The position numbers and the translations under genes are program-made. Shown piece after piece: positions 9,438 to 18,893 of a DNA stretch of 64,000 nucleotides. Location: the NCBI GenBank assembly GCA_029247315.1, contig JAQWLM010000067.1, positions 4,380-68,379 on the forward strand. Direction: 5' to 3'. The notes beneath the pieces are model-generated. The model was given only the letters and a program-made list of their open reading frames with translations, did no database searches and was not told the DNA's origin. The stretch is from AAA164-E04 sp014239995 (GTDB lineage Bacteria > Verrucomicrobiota > Verrucomicrobiia > Limisphaerales > AAA164-E04). The number at the start of each line of letters is the position of its first letter. The stretch's first letter is position 1.

Positions 9438-10745
9438 TTACACCTCATCCAGAGCTTCACTTGCATCTCCAAAGGAAGGCAATGACATGCCAAACTTATC
9501 CATGATGGAAAGGTAAAGACGGCACATTTGCCTGTTTGGCTTGTCACGATAGTTCAGGATGCGTCCCCCCTTGATGCGTCCTCCACCCCCCCCCATCAGG
9601 AGGACCGGTAGTTGTGTGGCGTTGTGTCCCCCAGTGAGCATGCTTGAACAGAATAAGAGGATGGAGTTGTCCAGCAGGGTGCGATCGCCCTCCTGCACTG
9701 CATTCATGCGTTCGCAGAGGTAGGCGAGTTGTTCCAGGAAGAAGCGATTGACCTTGAGCCAGTCCTCGGTGTCGCTGTGGGATAGTCAATGGTGGATCAT
9801 GTAATCAACACCCAGGTGTGGAAAGCGCAGGGAACTGTGATCATTGTTTAGTTTGAGGGTGCAGACGCGCGTGGTATCTGTCTGAAATCCCAAGAGCATG
9901 ATGTCGCACATGAGCCTCATGTGTTCAGCTATATTCTGGGGAATACCATCAGCGGGACGTGGACGATCAGGCTCATGCAGGGTTGGGCGCCAACCCTGCA
10001 TCTCACCACGCATGCCGGCGTTTTCAATCCGCCGCTCTACCTCTCGCACCGAGTTCAGATACTCGTCCAGTTTTTGCTGGTCGCGCAGGCTGATCTTGCG
10101 CCGGAAGGAATGCGCCTCCCCAAGCACAGCGTCCAGCACACTTCGATCCCCCTGGCTGAGGGTATCCTTGAAGAGTCTGTCAAACGCCAGGGCGGGATAG
10201 AGCTCCAGGGGAGTGGGTGAGGTCGGGGAAGTCCACGAGATGTGAGAGCTGTAGAGCATGGAATAATTCTTGTGGACCGAGGGATTGGATTTTTCGCAGC
10301 CAAGGACCATGCTTGGAACCTTCGTGCGAAAGCCAAGGCTTTGTGCAACCATCTGGTCAACGCTCGTGCCGGATCGAATTTCACCACCTGAGGCCAATGG
10401 AGCTCCTGACAACAGATTGCCAGTCTGTGAACTATGGATATTGCCTTTCAGGGCCTCTGCATTGTAGAGGCCTTGAATGAAAAGCATTTTGTCGCGATAG
10501 GGTTGCAGGGGTTCAAGGACTCGCCCCAGATGCATGCCATCGCTTTCCATGCGGGCACTCCACTCGCGGCTGTGAAATCCGTTTCCCGAGAACAAGACTC
10601 CCAGTCTGATGGGAGCCTGAGGGAGTTTTGAGGGTGCCGACGCTGTTTCTCCCCAGATGTGGACGGATTCCAGCCATGGAAGGGCCATCGTGACCCCTGT
10701 ACCGCGCAGGAAGGTGCGGCGTGAAAAGCTTGCGTGACGTTTCAT
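9438..10745 (-). pseudogene. DUF1552 secreted protein interrupted by an in-frame TGA
   Basis: The frame from ATG 10745 to 9438 is continuous except for one TGA at 9788-9786. Before it lie a twin-arginine signal (RRTFLRG) and 319 residues of DUF1552 sequence ending VDYMIHH. After it the same frame continues LSHSDTEDWLKVNRFFLEQ and runs about 115 residues to the natural end, including EGDRTLLDNSILLF and LLMGGGGGRIKGGR, both DUF1552 landmarks. The TGA sits inside the conserved HHxLSH block. It could be a recent nonsense mutation, a sequence error (TCA Ser to TGA is one base), or recoding. DUF1552 proteins are normally paired with DUF1592 proteins, as here (59 bases upstream); their role is unknown. 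Confidence 0.85.
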
Positions 10746-10804
10746 GGTAATGTCTGGTTTTTGAATCCTTGGCTGGCTGAATCATCCTGCCTTCAACCGG
10801 GGCT

Positions 10805-13800
10805 CTATTCAATGTCTCTTTCCCCACGGCCTCGAATAAAACGGAATTGCTTGCTGAGAACAATCTCCTCGAAAGCTGCCCCGACACGGTAATGCTCGGA
10901 TTCCAATCGTTTTTGTATGCTGTCCAGTAGTGGTCGATCCGAAAGAATGATCGATCGGCCCAGTGCATATCCAAGTAGTTTTTTGCAGAATTGCCTGATT
11001 AATCGGTCGCGTTTGTCTCGAATGAGGTAATTCCGCAGTGCAGCAGCATCTTCAATATGAGTGCCATCCCAGAGGACCGTCTTTGTATTGACCGTTCGAT
11101 CAGCAAGATCCGTCAATCTCGATCGCCCAATGGCATCATAGGCTTCCAGTGCATAGCCATATGGGTCGATGCGTTGGTGGCACCCGGCACATTTCGGATT
11201 GCGGGTGTGCGCCTCGGTCATTTCGCGAATGGTCATCGTCTGGTTGCGTTCCTCCTCTGGTAATGGTGGTACGTCGGCAGGGGGTTTGGGAAGAGGTTCT
11301 CCCAGCAATGTCTCCGCAATCCAGTTGCCTCGTAAAATGGGGCTGGTGCGTGAGGCTCCCGCATGTTTCGAAAGCGTTGCCGCGAAGCCAAGGACGCCTC
11401 CTCGCCCATAAACCTGGATACCCTCTGTTTTGTGCCAACCGTCCTCGTCAGGTGGTGGTATGTCATAATGTCGGGCGAGTGCCTTGTTTAAAAAGGTATG
11501 ATCTGCTTGCCAAATATCGAGCAATGAGCCATCGCTTCGGAACAAATGAGTGAAAAAGCGGAGCACTTCTTCCAGCATATCCCCCCTCAGTGATTCGAAT
11601 GAGGGGTACTTCCGTTGGTTCTTTTCGTCGAATGATTCAAAATCATAAAGATGCAACCAGGCAGTGGCAAATTCCCTTGAAAGCCGATGCACCCTTGGAT
11701 CCAGTAGCATGCGGCGTGTTTGCTCCTGAAGGACCTCGGTTTGCGACAAGTCGCCTGCCCTTGCTCTGGCTAGAAGAGTTTGATCAGGTCCAGAGGACCA
11801 GAGAAAATAACTGAGTCTGGAGGCCAGTTCCCAGTCATTAACCTTTTCCGGTTTGGGTCCTGAAGGGGCTTCTTCCAGGTGATAAAGAAAGTGAGGGGAA
11901 ACAATAACACGTGTCAGGACGGCCTGGATGGCTTCCTCGTGCTTTAGTTCCCGGGTGCGTAATACATTGTAAAGTTTGTGGAATGCCTGTGTTTCAGTTT
12001 CCCGGAGGGGGCGGCGATAGGCTTTTTCTGCAAATACGAGCAGGGCGTCCATGTGCCGGGTCTGTGATTGTTCGAGTAGTTCCCTGAATGCTGATGCGCG
12101 TTTCAGGATAGGATCTTTAAGGGGTTCGAAAACTGAGGGGTCGGCGTCCTGGGTGGCATATTGCCACAATTGCTCATAGGCATCGACCTGCGTGAGGGCA
12201 TCCCGGCTGATGAAGTGAAGTTCCTCCCAGAGTCGATCCAGGCGTTCACATTCATCCCTGTTCAGCATCAGGTTTTTCAGGTGCGCATCCTCCCGGTAAT
12301 AAAGGGTCAAGGTGACTACTTCGTCGACAGGAACAATTTTTGTATAGCACAACGCCGAAGGGAAGAGCTCTCGGAAATCATTGAAGTGGTCTTGCATGCG
12401 TCCATAGGTGTGGCTCCCTGGGTTTGCAATGATGGAGGGGAGGTGTTGTGTTTCATCGTCCATTTCAAATCGTTTTGCCAGGGAGGAGGGAGTGACAAGG
12501 GGCGTTGAAACCGGCATGGAGGGTTGAGCTGAGACGCTCAATTGCAGGGAGTCTCCCTTCATTCCGGTATCATGAAGTCTGCCGGTGACCCGCCACTCAG
12601 CGTCCTTCATCCATTCAAAATCCGCTTCCATGACGATTCTCGAGGGTACCGTCGCGACCAGATTATCTGAGTCATGCATGAAATGCATATCCTGGGTAAT
12701 TGGAGGGTTCGTTTTTCCATCCTGTCCTTCGTCGGTCAACAGGGTGATTCGAACCATTGAGTTCTCCGCGTGTTGCTCCAGTTTATCCAGGGTGTGGATT
12801 TGATCTGGCAGGTGGGATAGCAGCGGACTGGTGAAATGGGTGAGGGTGGCCTGAAGTTTTTTGTCGGCGGGATGCATGGGGTCGATGCGCATTTCCAGGA
12901 GATCCTGGATCGAATGAGCCAGCTTATCGCGCTCCTCCCTATCCCGACTCTTGATCCACTGGTCCAGCATGGAACCATCCGGAATGTGTTGGATTGCCTC
13001 CGGGGTATGGAGGGGTGCCTCAAAAAAATGCCAAACCCCCTGATTGCCCGCAGCGTCTGGGTGTGGGTTGTCCGCGAGAATGTTGTTTGCGATATCGCGC
13101 CTCAGGTTCCATACGTGAGTGGGATCGTCGTGATTTGTCAGCGTCAAGTCGATATCCGTGAGGTCACAGGCATGGTTCCGATGATCAGGGCCGATGCGCA
13201 GAGTGATGAAATCACCTTTCTTGATTGAGATCATTTCATTAACTGTGAACGGCACTCCTTGGCTGCCATCTGAGTGGCCTCGGCTCAGGAATCTCTGTTG
13301 GTGACCTCGCTGCCAGGCCACAGACCAGGTGGTTCCGTTTCCACATTCGGGATGGGCATCCAAGATTCGACCGCTTATGTCCAAGCGTCCGTTGATAGGA
13401 CTTTTCCATCCAACACCAACCTGGAGCATTGGACTGGGATGTACCGCTACAGCACCTGGTGGCATGTTGCCCGGAATACGAACATGGGTATTTGAGGCGT
13501 TTGCTAGAATGGATGGGGTATCCTGGCTACCCCATCCCTGGATGAATGCATAGCCGGAGGTGGAAGGTATTTTCTGGGTGAACAGATGGTCTCCGGGTTC
13601 AACGCTTTCTTCACGTCCAAGGAATCTGAGCCAGGCCTTGAGGATTTGAGGTTCTATAGCCTGTCCTGCCGTTAAGTCCGCTGAGTCCATGTTTGAATGT
13701 GCCTCCCATGATACCGAGTTTATGCGTTTCAGGCATGCGGCTGTTTTTTCCAGTAACAGGGCAAGTTGCAGGTTTCGATTTTTGGTAAAAGAGGCCAGCT

Positions 13801-15121
13801 TGGAAATGGGGATTTCTGGCAGGTTAGGGAATGCCAGGCGTGGTTGCTCCCACAAGACCTTACTTTCTGTTTCCCCCTCAAGCATCTTCACAGCTTCCAG
13901 GTAAAGCGGTTTCGGTTTACCGTTTGCATCCAAGGTGACCGGGACGCGAAAGTCCTGTCGAGTGTGAATGGGTTCAACTGGTTCCATCCATGATTTAGGG
14001 CCGTTTAACTTGCCGATATGCCCCACTTGATTGAATTTCCAAAGAGAGGCCTGCCATCCAATGACGTTGCGTATCAGTGCATCGATATCCTTCCGATTTG
14101 GTTTGGCCTCCTGAAACAGGTGACGCAATGCTGCATGAAGGGGGGAGCGATCACGGGCGTGAAGCATGTCCCAAAGTTTTGCAAGGTATCGTGAACTCAG
14201 ACCCTCACGTTCGGCTTGGCGCGTAAACGCCTTGGTCAGTTCCGGCTTGGATGGGTTGGGTGGCAATGTTTCACGTATGGCAAGAAGGCTGCTCCAGTAG
14301 GCCCGCAGAGGAAGTCTCCCTCCCTGATTGGTATGAAAGACAATCCCCTGCAGATTGACCTCATGGGCACCTCCTTCCTCAGTATATTTCGCATACAGGG
14401 TCCGAATGTTCGCAAGGATTTCATCGGTCCTGTCACGCGGCGTGATATTTTCCGAGAAACGTATTCCATCGGGAAGCAATACGGCGTGGGTCGCGATTTC
14501 CTTGCCGGCCTCAAGGTATTTTGCCATCAATGCAGGGGACATGACCAGAGACTGGCCTGTGTTCATGAACCCCTCACCTGCCGCACTGTCGGGTGGAAAA
14601 AGCCTTGCAGGTTCCAGGGACTGAATACCGGTCAGATCGCGAAGGGTATATGTTAGTTCCGCATTGTTCAGTCGGCTCAGCACGACAGGACCCGGATCGC
14701 CTGCCGTCCTGATGGCGATCACCTCCAGGCTACGATTTACCCAAAGGATCAATTCCTGCCTTTCCTTGGCATTCGGTTGCGGTTTGTCCTTGGGAGGCAT
14801 TTCGCCCAGTTCCACCTGCTGGAGAATTTTTTCCCATACCTCTGGTTCCTTGAGTGCCGACTCAAGGGTGTTGAATTGTTCCAGGTCCAGGTCACCCTTG
14901 CTGCGCAGGGTGGAGTGGCAATCCAGGCAATATGCCTCGATCAGTGGCCGAATTCTGTTCTCGTAGACTGGGGTGGCGGTATCCGCCATGGTATTGATTG
15001 ATGCCACACTTGCCCACAGAAGTAGCACGCTGACGATCAAGGAAAGGCGTTTCCTTATTCCCAGGTATCGTGTGTTCTTGATAGAGGCATCCGCGGTATG
15101 ACAGAGACTGGATTGTTTCAT
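10805..15121 (-). CDS. DUF1592-type secreted cytochrome-like protein, unusually long
   Basis: 1438 residues from the chosen ATG. A signal segment (about 23-46) is followed by a Planctomycete cytochrome C motif YCLDCH (C65, C68, H69), then DUF1587 (LSRLNNAELTYTLRDLTG), a long middle region, DUF1595/DUF1592 (AYRRPLRETE, LASRLSYFLWSS), DUF1588 (RTSPILRGNWIAETLLG, then the cysteine motif KCAGCHQRIDPYGYALE) and DUF1585 (FCKKLLGYALGR). Two CxxCH motifs suggest haem binding and an oxidative or electron-transfer role at the envelope; the reaction is unknown. The middle insert makes it much longer than common family members (about 700-900). An upstream ATG at 15268 would add 49 residues without a better signal, so it was not used. 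Confidence 0.88.
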   Translation of the reverse strand: MKQSSLCHTADASIKNTRYLGIRKRLSLIVSVLLLWASVASINTMADTATPVYENRIRPLIEAYCLDCHSTLRSKGDLDLEQFNTLESALKEPEVWEKILQQVELGEMPPKDKPQPNAKERQELILWVNRSLEVIAIRTAGDPGPVVLSRLNNAELTYTLRDLTGIQSLEPARLFPPDSAAGEGFMNTGQSLVMSPALMAKYLEAGKEIATHAVLLPDGIRFSENITPRDRTDEILANIRTLYAKYTEEGGAHEVNLQGIVFHTNQGGRLPLRAYWSSLLAIRETLPPNPSKPELTKAFTRQAEREGLSSRYLAKLWDMLHARDRSPLHAALRHLFQEAKPNRKDIDALIRNVIGWQASLWKFNQVGHIGKLNGPKSWMEPVEPIHTRQDFRVPVTLDANGKPKPLYLEAVKMLEGETESKVLWEQPRLAFPNLPEIPISKLASFTKNRNLQLALLLEKTAACLKRINSVSWEAHSNMDSADLTAGQAIEPQILKAWLRFLGREESVEPGDHLFTQKIPSTSGYAFIQGWGSQDTPSILANASNTHVRIPGNMPPGAVAVHPSPMLQVGVGWKSPINGRLDISGRILDAHPECGNGTTWSVAWQRGHQQRFLSRGHSDGSQGVPFTVNEMISIKKGDFITLRIGPDHRNHACDLTDIDLTLTNHDDPTHVWNLRRDIANNILADNPHPDAAGNQGVWHFFEAPLHTPEAIQHIPDGSMLDQWIKSRDREERDKLAHSIQDLLEMRIDPMHPADKKLQATLTHFTSPLLSHLPDQIHTLDKLEQHAENSMVRITLLTDEGQDGKTNPPITQDMHFMHDSDNLVATVPSRIVMEADFEWMKDAEWRVTGRLHDTGMKGDSLQLSVSAQPSMPVSTPLVTPSSLAKRFEMDDETQHLPSIIANPGSHTYGRMQDHFNDFRELFPSALCYTKIVPVDEVVTLTLYYREDAHLKNLMLNRDECERLDRLWEELHFISRDALTQVDAYEQLWQYATQDADPSVFEPLKDPILKRASAFRELLEQSQTRHMDALLVFAEKAYRRPLRETETQAFHKLYNVLRTRELKHEEAIQAVLTRVIVSPHFLYHLEEAPSGPKPEKVNDWELASRLSYFLWSSGPDQTLLARARAGDLSQTEVLQEQTRRMLLDPRVHRLSREFATAWLHLYDFESFDEKNQRKYPSFESLRGDMLEEVLRFFTHLFRSDGSLLDIWQADHTFLNKALARHYDIPPPDEDGWHKTEGIQVYGRGGVLGFAATLSKHAGASRTSPILRGNWIAETLLGEPLPKPPADVPPLPEEERNQTMTIREMTEAHTRNPKCAGCHQRIDPYGYALEAYDAIGRSRLTDLADRTVNTKTVLWDGTHIEDAAALRNYLIRDKRDRLIRQFCKKLLGYALGRSIILSDRPLLDSIQKRLESEHYRVGAAFEEIVLSKQFRFIRGRGERDIE

Positions 15122-15498
15122 ATTCTTCCCAGTGACATGAAAACGGGGTGTAACAAGTTGTGAACCAATGGCTTCGCTAGCACATGCTGGACTTCCATGA
15201 CAAAATGTGGCGTGGACGGCATCATCAGATCCGAATCCGTTTAAATGTTGGTTGCTGGGAAACTTCATACGTCATGGGGGAGCTGATACATCGGAAATAG
15301 GATGTATTGTTCAAGTGTGCAAGGTAATTCCTATGCAGCATATGCGCGCTTGGCTCCATACCTTCTCGGGTCGAGGTGCATTTTTGTCAGAAGCACACAG
15401 GATATCATTCCGTTTGATGGGTTCTGCAATGAGAGTCCGATCTTCATGGCAGATTCTTTCTTGAACATCTGGCAGGCAAGGGATGAAGATGGTTTGGT
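15122..15498. other. Intergenic region between divergent DUF1592 and recD2 genes
   Basis: 377 bases between divergent starts. It must hold promoters for both genes. I see no convincing coding frame, RNA gene, hairpin or repeat. The left 147 bases could be read as an N-terminal extension of the DUF1592 protein if ATG 15268 were used. Confidence 0.5.
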
Positions 15499-17691
15499 AT
15501 GACCCGGGGGTGCCCAGCCAAGAGCAAGGAAAGCTTGTCCGGCCTCATTGAACGTGTGACGTTTTTCAATGAGGAATCCGGGTTTGTGGTTTTGCGAGTC
15601 AAGGTCACGGGACGTCGTGACCTTTTAACGCTGGTTGGAACGACCGTGTCCGCCAACGCAGGTGAGTGGGTCAAGGCTGAAGGCGTCTGGATACGGGATC
15701 GGGATCATGGCTTACAATTCAAGGCCGATCGCCTCATCTGCACCCCTCCGACCAATCTTGAAGGCATTGAGAAATATCTGGCTAGCGGCATGATTAAAGG
15801 CATTGGTCCTGTGTATGCCAAGAAGATGGTGTCCAAATTTGGTGAAACTATTTTTGACATCATAGAGTCGGCTTCAGCCAAACTGGAATCGATTGAAGGC
15901 ATAGGACCAGGCCGTCGCCGCCAGATCAAGGACGCTTGGCAGGAACAGAAGGCCATTCGCAAGATCATGGTTTTTTTGCATTCCAACGGTGTAAGCACAA
16001 GTCGGGCGGTGCGCATTTACAAGATTTATGGGGAAGAGGCCATTGATAGACTACAGGCTAATCCTTACATCCTAGCCAGGGATATCCGCGGGATTGGTTT
16101 CAAAAGTGCAGATCAAATTGCTCGAAAACTTGGTATACCTGAAGATTCTCTGCATCGAGCACAGGCTGGCTTGAACCATATGCTGATCGAGGCGTCTGGA
16201 AATGGGCACTGTGCCTTGCCCGAGGATTCCTTGATGGATCAAACCTGTGAATTGTTGTCTGTGGATTTATCCGTCGTGGCCCTCGGTCTTGAGAAAGCAC
16301 TTGCGGATGGTGATGTGGAAAGAGATCCGATCAATGGAATGTCGCTGATTTTTCTTCCTGCACTCAAACAGGCAGAGGAAGCCATTGCGGCCCGTATCGT
16401 CGCTTTGGCGGCAAAAGAGACACATTATCCACCCATTGACCTGGGTAAAGCGATCGAGTGGGTTCAGCAACGAAGCAAGATCCAGCTGGCAGCCTCCCAA
16501 ATGGATGCCATTCGGGATGCCTTGCGCCATCGCGTGCTTGTCATCACAGGTGGTCCTGGCGTGGGTAAAACCACCGTTATTCGCTCCATCCTTCAAATCT
16601 TGCATGCCAAGAAGGTTTCTTTCGCCCTCTGTGCCCCGACCGGCCGGGCTGCCAAACGTCTTGCTGAATCGACGGGGCACGAGGCAAGGACGATTCACAG
16701 ACTGCTCGAGGTGCATCCGGCAACGGGCCGGTTTAAGCATGATGAAACGACACCTCTTGAGCAAACTTTGTTGGTTGTGGATGAGTGCTCGATGGTGGAT
16801 ATCCCCCTGATGCACCACCTGCTCAGGGCTCTTCCATCGCATGGTCACCTTCTACTGGTTGGAGACGTGGATCAGCTTCCCTCGGTGGGGCCTGGATCGG
16901 TGCTCAGAGACTTGATTAACTGTGGTCATGCCCACGTGGTTCGCCTGCGTGAAATTTTCCGACAAGCTTCAGGAAGTCATATCATTACCAATGCCCACCT
17001 CATCAATCAGGGGCAGATGCCGATGCTCGATGAGGAAGGCGGATTAACAGATTTTTATTTCATCGAGCGAGAGGAACCAGAGCGCGCTGCAGCTACTTTG
17101 GTGCAGGTGGTCAGGGAGAGGATTCCTTCCAAGTTTCGACTCAACCCCATTCTGGATATTCAGGTTCTTTGTCCCATGCACCGCGGTAGCCTGGGAGTGC
17201 GTGAGCTGAACATGACCCTTCAGAACGCTCTGAATCCATTACAAAAGGGTGATACTATCGTTGAAAAATTTGGATGGGAATTCCGCGTGGGTGACAAGGT
17301 AATCCAAACGGAAAACAATTATGATAAGGAGGTTTTTAACGGTGATATTGGACAGGTTTTTCGCATTGACTCCATGGACAAGGAGATGACAGTGCGGTTT
17401 GACCAGCGTAAAGTCGTCTATGAATTCGGGGAACTGGATGAACTCTCACTGGCTTATGCGATCACCATTCACAAGTCCCAAGGCTCCGAGTTTCCTGTGG
17501 TGGTCATGCCGGTGGCCACCCAGCAGTTCATGCTGCTTCAGCGAAATCTGGTCTACACCGGCGTGACACGGGGCAAGCAGTTGGTCGTGGTGATCGGTCA
17601 AAAAAAGGCCTTGGCCATGGCCATCAAGAATGCAAGCAATGCCTTTCGTCATTCCGGGCTGCTTGAACGCTTGAAGCAAAAGAATGCGTGA
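15499..17691 (+). CDS. recD2: RecD2-type ATP-dependent 5'-3' DNA helicase
   Basis: 730 residues. An N-terminal beta/OB-like region (SGLIERVTFFNEESGFVVLR) and helix-hairpin-helix segments (LASGMIKGIGPVYAKKM, SIEGIGPGRRRQI) precede an SF1B helicase core. Walker A is GGPGVGKTT (about 351-359); Walker B is VVDECSMVD; further motifs are GDVDQLPSVGPG, LREIFRQA and YAITIHKSQGSEF at the C-terminal UvrD-like domain. RecD2 proteins act outside RecBCD in repair and replication-fork maintenance. The length fits the family (720-820). It is a single gene, convergent with the SUF operon end across 49 bases. Confidence 0.95.
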   Translation: MTRGCPAKSKESLSGLIERVTFFNEESGFVVLRVKVTGRRDLLTLVGTTVSANAGEWVKAEGVWIRDRDHGLQFKADRLICTPPTNLEGIEKYLASGMIKGIGPVYAKKMVSKFGETIFDIIESASAKLESIEGIGPGRRRQIKDAWQEQKAIRKIMVFLHSNGVSTSRAVRIYKIYGEEAIDRLQANPYILARDIRGIGFKSADQIARKLGIPEDSLHRAQAGLNHMLIEASGNGHCALPEDSLMDQTCELLSVDLSVVALGLEKALADGDVERDPINGMSLIFLPALKQAEEAIAARIVALAAKETHYPPIDLGKAIEWVQQRSKIQLAASQMDAIRDALRHRVLVITGGPGVGKTTVIRSILQILHAKKVSFALCAPTGRAAKRLAESTGHEARTIHRLLEVHPATGRFKHDETTPLEQTLLVVDECSMVDIPLMHHLLRALPSHGHLLLVGDVDQLPSVGPGSVLRDLINCGHAHVVRLREIFRQASGSHIITNAHLINQGQMPMLDEEGGLTDFYFIEREEPERAAATLVQVVRERIPSKFRLNPILDIQVLCPMHRGSLGVRELNMTLQNALNPLQKGDTIVEKFGWEFRVGDKVIQTENNYDKEVFNGDIGQVFRIDSMDKEMTVRFDQRKVVYEFGELDELSLAYAITIHKSQGSEFPVVVMPVATQQFMLLQRNLVYTGVTRGKQLVVVIGQKKALAMAIKNASNAFRHSGLLERLKQKNA

Positions 17692-17740
17692 ACTCGGTGG
17701 GGCGGGAGTGTTTCTATCTTCAGCCCTTGTCCCTATTGGA

Positions 17741-18250
17741 CTAAGATTCCTCTGGTGGAAGCATGACGACTTTAAAACCCTCCCCTCCCTTGTTGGAAGC
17801 GTTCAGGTTGTCCAGCAGGCTGTGATGAGACGTCGTCTTTTCCGGAGCCATGGGAGGCTCCTGACTGGGCTGGGAGGTATCCGATTGAATAGCGGTTCGA
17901 AGGGCTTCTTCAACCATGGTCGTGCAGTGGATTTTAGTGGGCGGTAGAGGACCAAGGTCTACTGCCAAATCGGCTCCAGACATCTGCATGGCCTCCTCGG
18001 CTGTTTTGCCTCGAATCAACTCCGTGGCCAGGCTGGCTGCGGCGATAGCCGTCTCACAGCCAAAGGACTGAAACGAAGCCTTGTCGATAACCTTTTTTCC
18101 ATCCTTTTCCCTGAATTTGAGCCACATGCGGAGCATATCCCCGCAGCCGGCACCTCCAACGGTTCCAACCGCATCTGCGTCCTCCATCTTACCAAGGTTT
18201 TTCGGGTTTCGAATGGCCTCCTCGATCTTTTTCTGAAATGTGTCTGACAT
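17741..18250 (-). CDS. IscU/NifU N-terminal-type iron-sulfur scaffold
   Basis: 169 residues from the ATG at 18250. The U-type scaffold fold is shown by three cysteines in their family positions: GGAGCGDM (with the conserved aspartate), SFGCETAIAAASLATELI, and KIHCTTMVEEALR. U-type scaffolds accept sulfur from a cysteine desulfurase and build [2Fe-2S] or [4Fe-4S] clusters. The scaffold ends near residue 122; about 47 more residues form a polar tail with no match I recognise. Last gene of the SUF operon, 35 bases after the rhodanese gene. A frame start at 18370 would overlap that gene heavily and was rejected. Confidence 0.9.
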   Translation of the reverse strand: MSDTFQKKIEEAIRNPKNLGKMEDADAVGTVGGAGCGDMLRMWLKFREKDGKKVIDKASFQSFGCETAIAAASLATELIRGKTAEEAMQMSGADLAVDLGPLPPTKIHCTTMVEEALRTAIQSDTSQPSQEPPMAPEKTTSHHSLLDNLNASNKGGEGFKVVMLPPEES

Positions 18251-18285
18251 GTTTCCGGATTTATGATTGGGGTGATTGGATTTGC

Positions 18286-18846
18286 TCAGGTCTTTGCGGG
18301 CTCCAGTCGATAGCGCGGCACCGATGCGTTTATTTCCCTGGACCAGGCATCGATTCCCCCTGCAAGGCACCTTACATTGCGGAAACCCTGACCTTGAAAA
18401 TAGGTTGCGGCGTCCAAGCTGTGTTGGCCTGTGTGGTCATAGATGACCAGCAAGTCTTCGCGCGGCCACTGACTGAGCATTTCCTGCATGGACTCTTGGG
18501 ACATATGCACAGCACCTTGCAGTTTGACCGCCTCCCATTCCTCGCTCGTGCGGATATCTACCAGGCGGCATGTTTCATCAGACTGCAGAGTTTCGGAAAC
18601 GGCTTGAGGTGTCATCATGACCTTAGAATCCTCGTTATGGCTTTCTTGGATCCTCAGGAGCACTTCCTCGGGGTCAAGATTCTCATTGCGCAGGCAGAGA
18701 GCCTTCAGGTCTTCATCCGGATCAAAGGCACAACTTGCACAACCTCCGATGTGGTAGTGACGAAACAAGGCCCGCTGTGCCCAAGGAAAGGCATCCAATA
18801 CTGCGCGCATCGTTGATTGAGGGGTGATATTGGGCTGAGAAGTCAT
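18286..18846 (-). CDS. Rhodanese-like protein of the SUF operon, catalytic cysteine replaced
   Basis: 186 residues in two parts. Residues 10-60 contain LFRHYHIGGCASCAFDPDE, a small cysteine-bearing domain like DUF1858 proteins. Residues about 78-178 form a rhodanese domain (LVDIRTSEEWEAVKLQGAVHM, LAGGIDAWSRE). In active rhodaneses the loop reads Cys-x-x-Gly-x-Arg; here it is YDHTGQHS, so Asp replaces the persulfide cysteine and His the arginine. Sulfur transfer by this loop is therefore unlikely; the CASC pair in the first domain may instead bind metal or sulfur. It sits between sufS and the scaffold gene (48- and 35-base gaps), which suggests a helper role in cluster assembly. Confidence 0.85.
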   Translation of the reverse strand: MTSQPNITPQSTMRAVLDAFPWAQRALFRHYHIGGCASCAFDPDEDLKALCLRNENLDPEEVLLRIQESHNEDSKVMMTPQAVSETLQSDETCRLVDIRTSEEWEAVKLQGAVHMSQESMQEMLSQWPREDLLVIYDHTGQHSLDAATYFQGQGFRNVRCLAGGIDAWSREINASVPRYRLEPAKT

Positions 18847-18893
18847 TGTGGAATGGTGGAGAATGTTTTCTGGGTATGAGAGTGGATTTACGC

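Noticed and set aside
9786..9788. TGA as a selenocysteine codon
   Set aside because: No clear stem-loop follows the codon and no selenocysteine genes are in the window; a mutation or base error is simpler, so recoding is kept only as an option.
14267..14282. TGTTTCACGTATGGCA, resembling a parS site
   Set aside because: Only the left half matches the parS palindrome, and it lies inside the DUF1592 gene; taken as chance.
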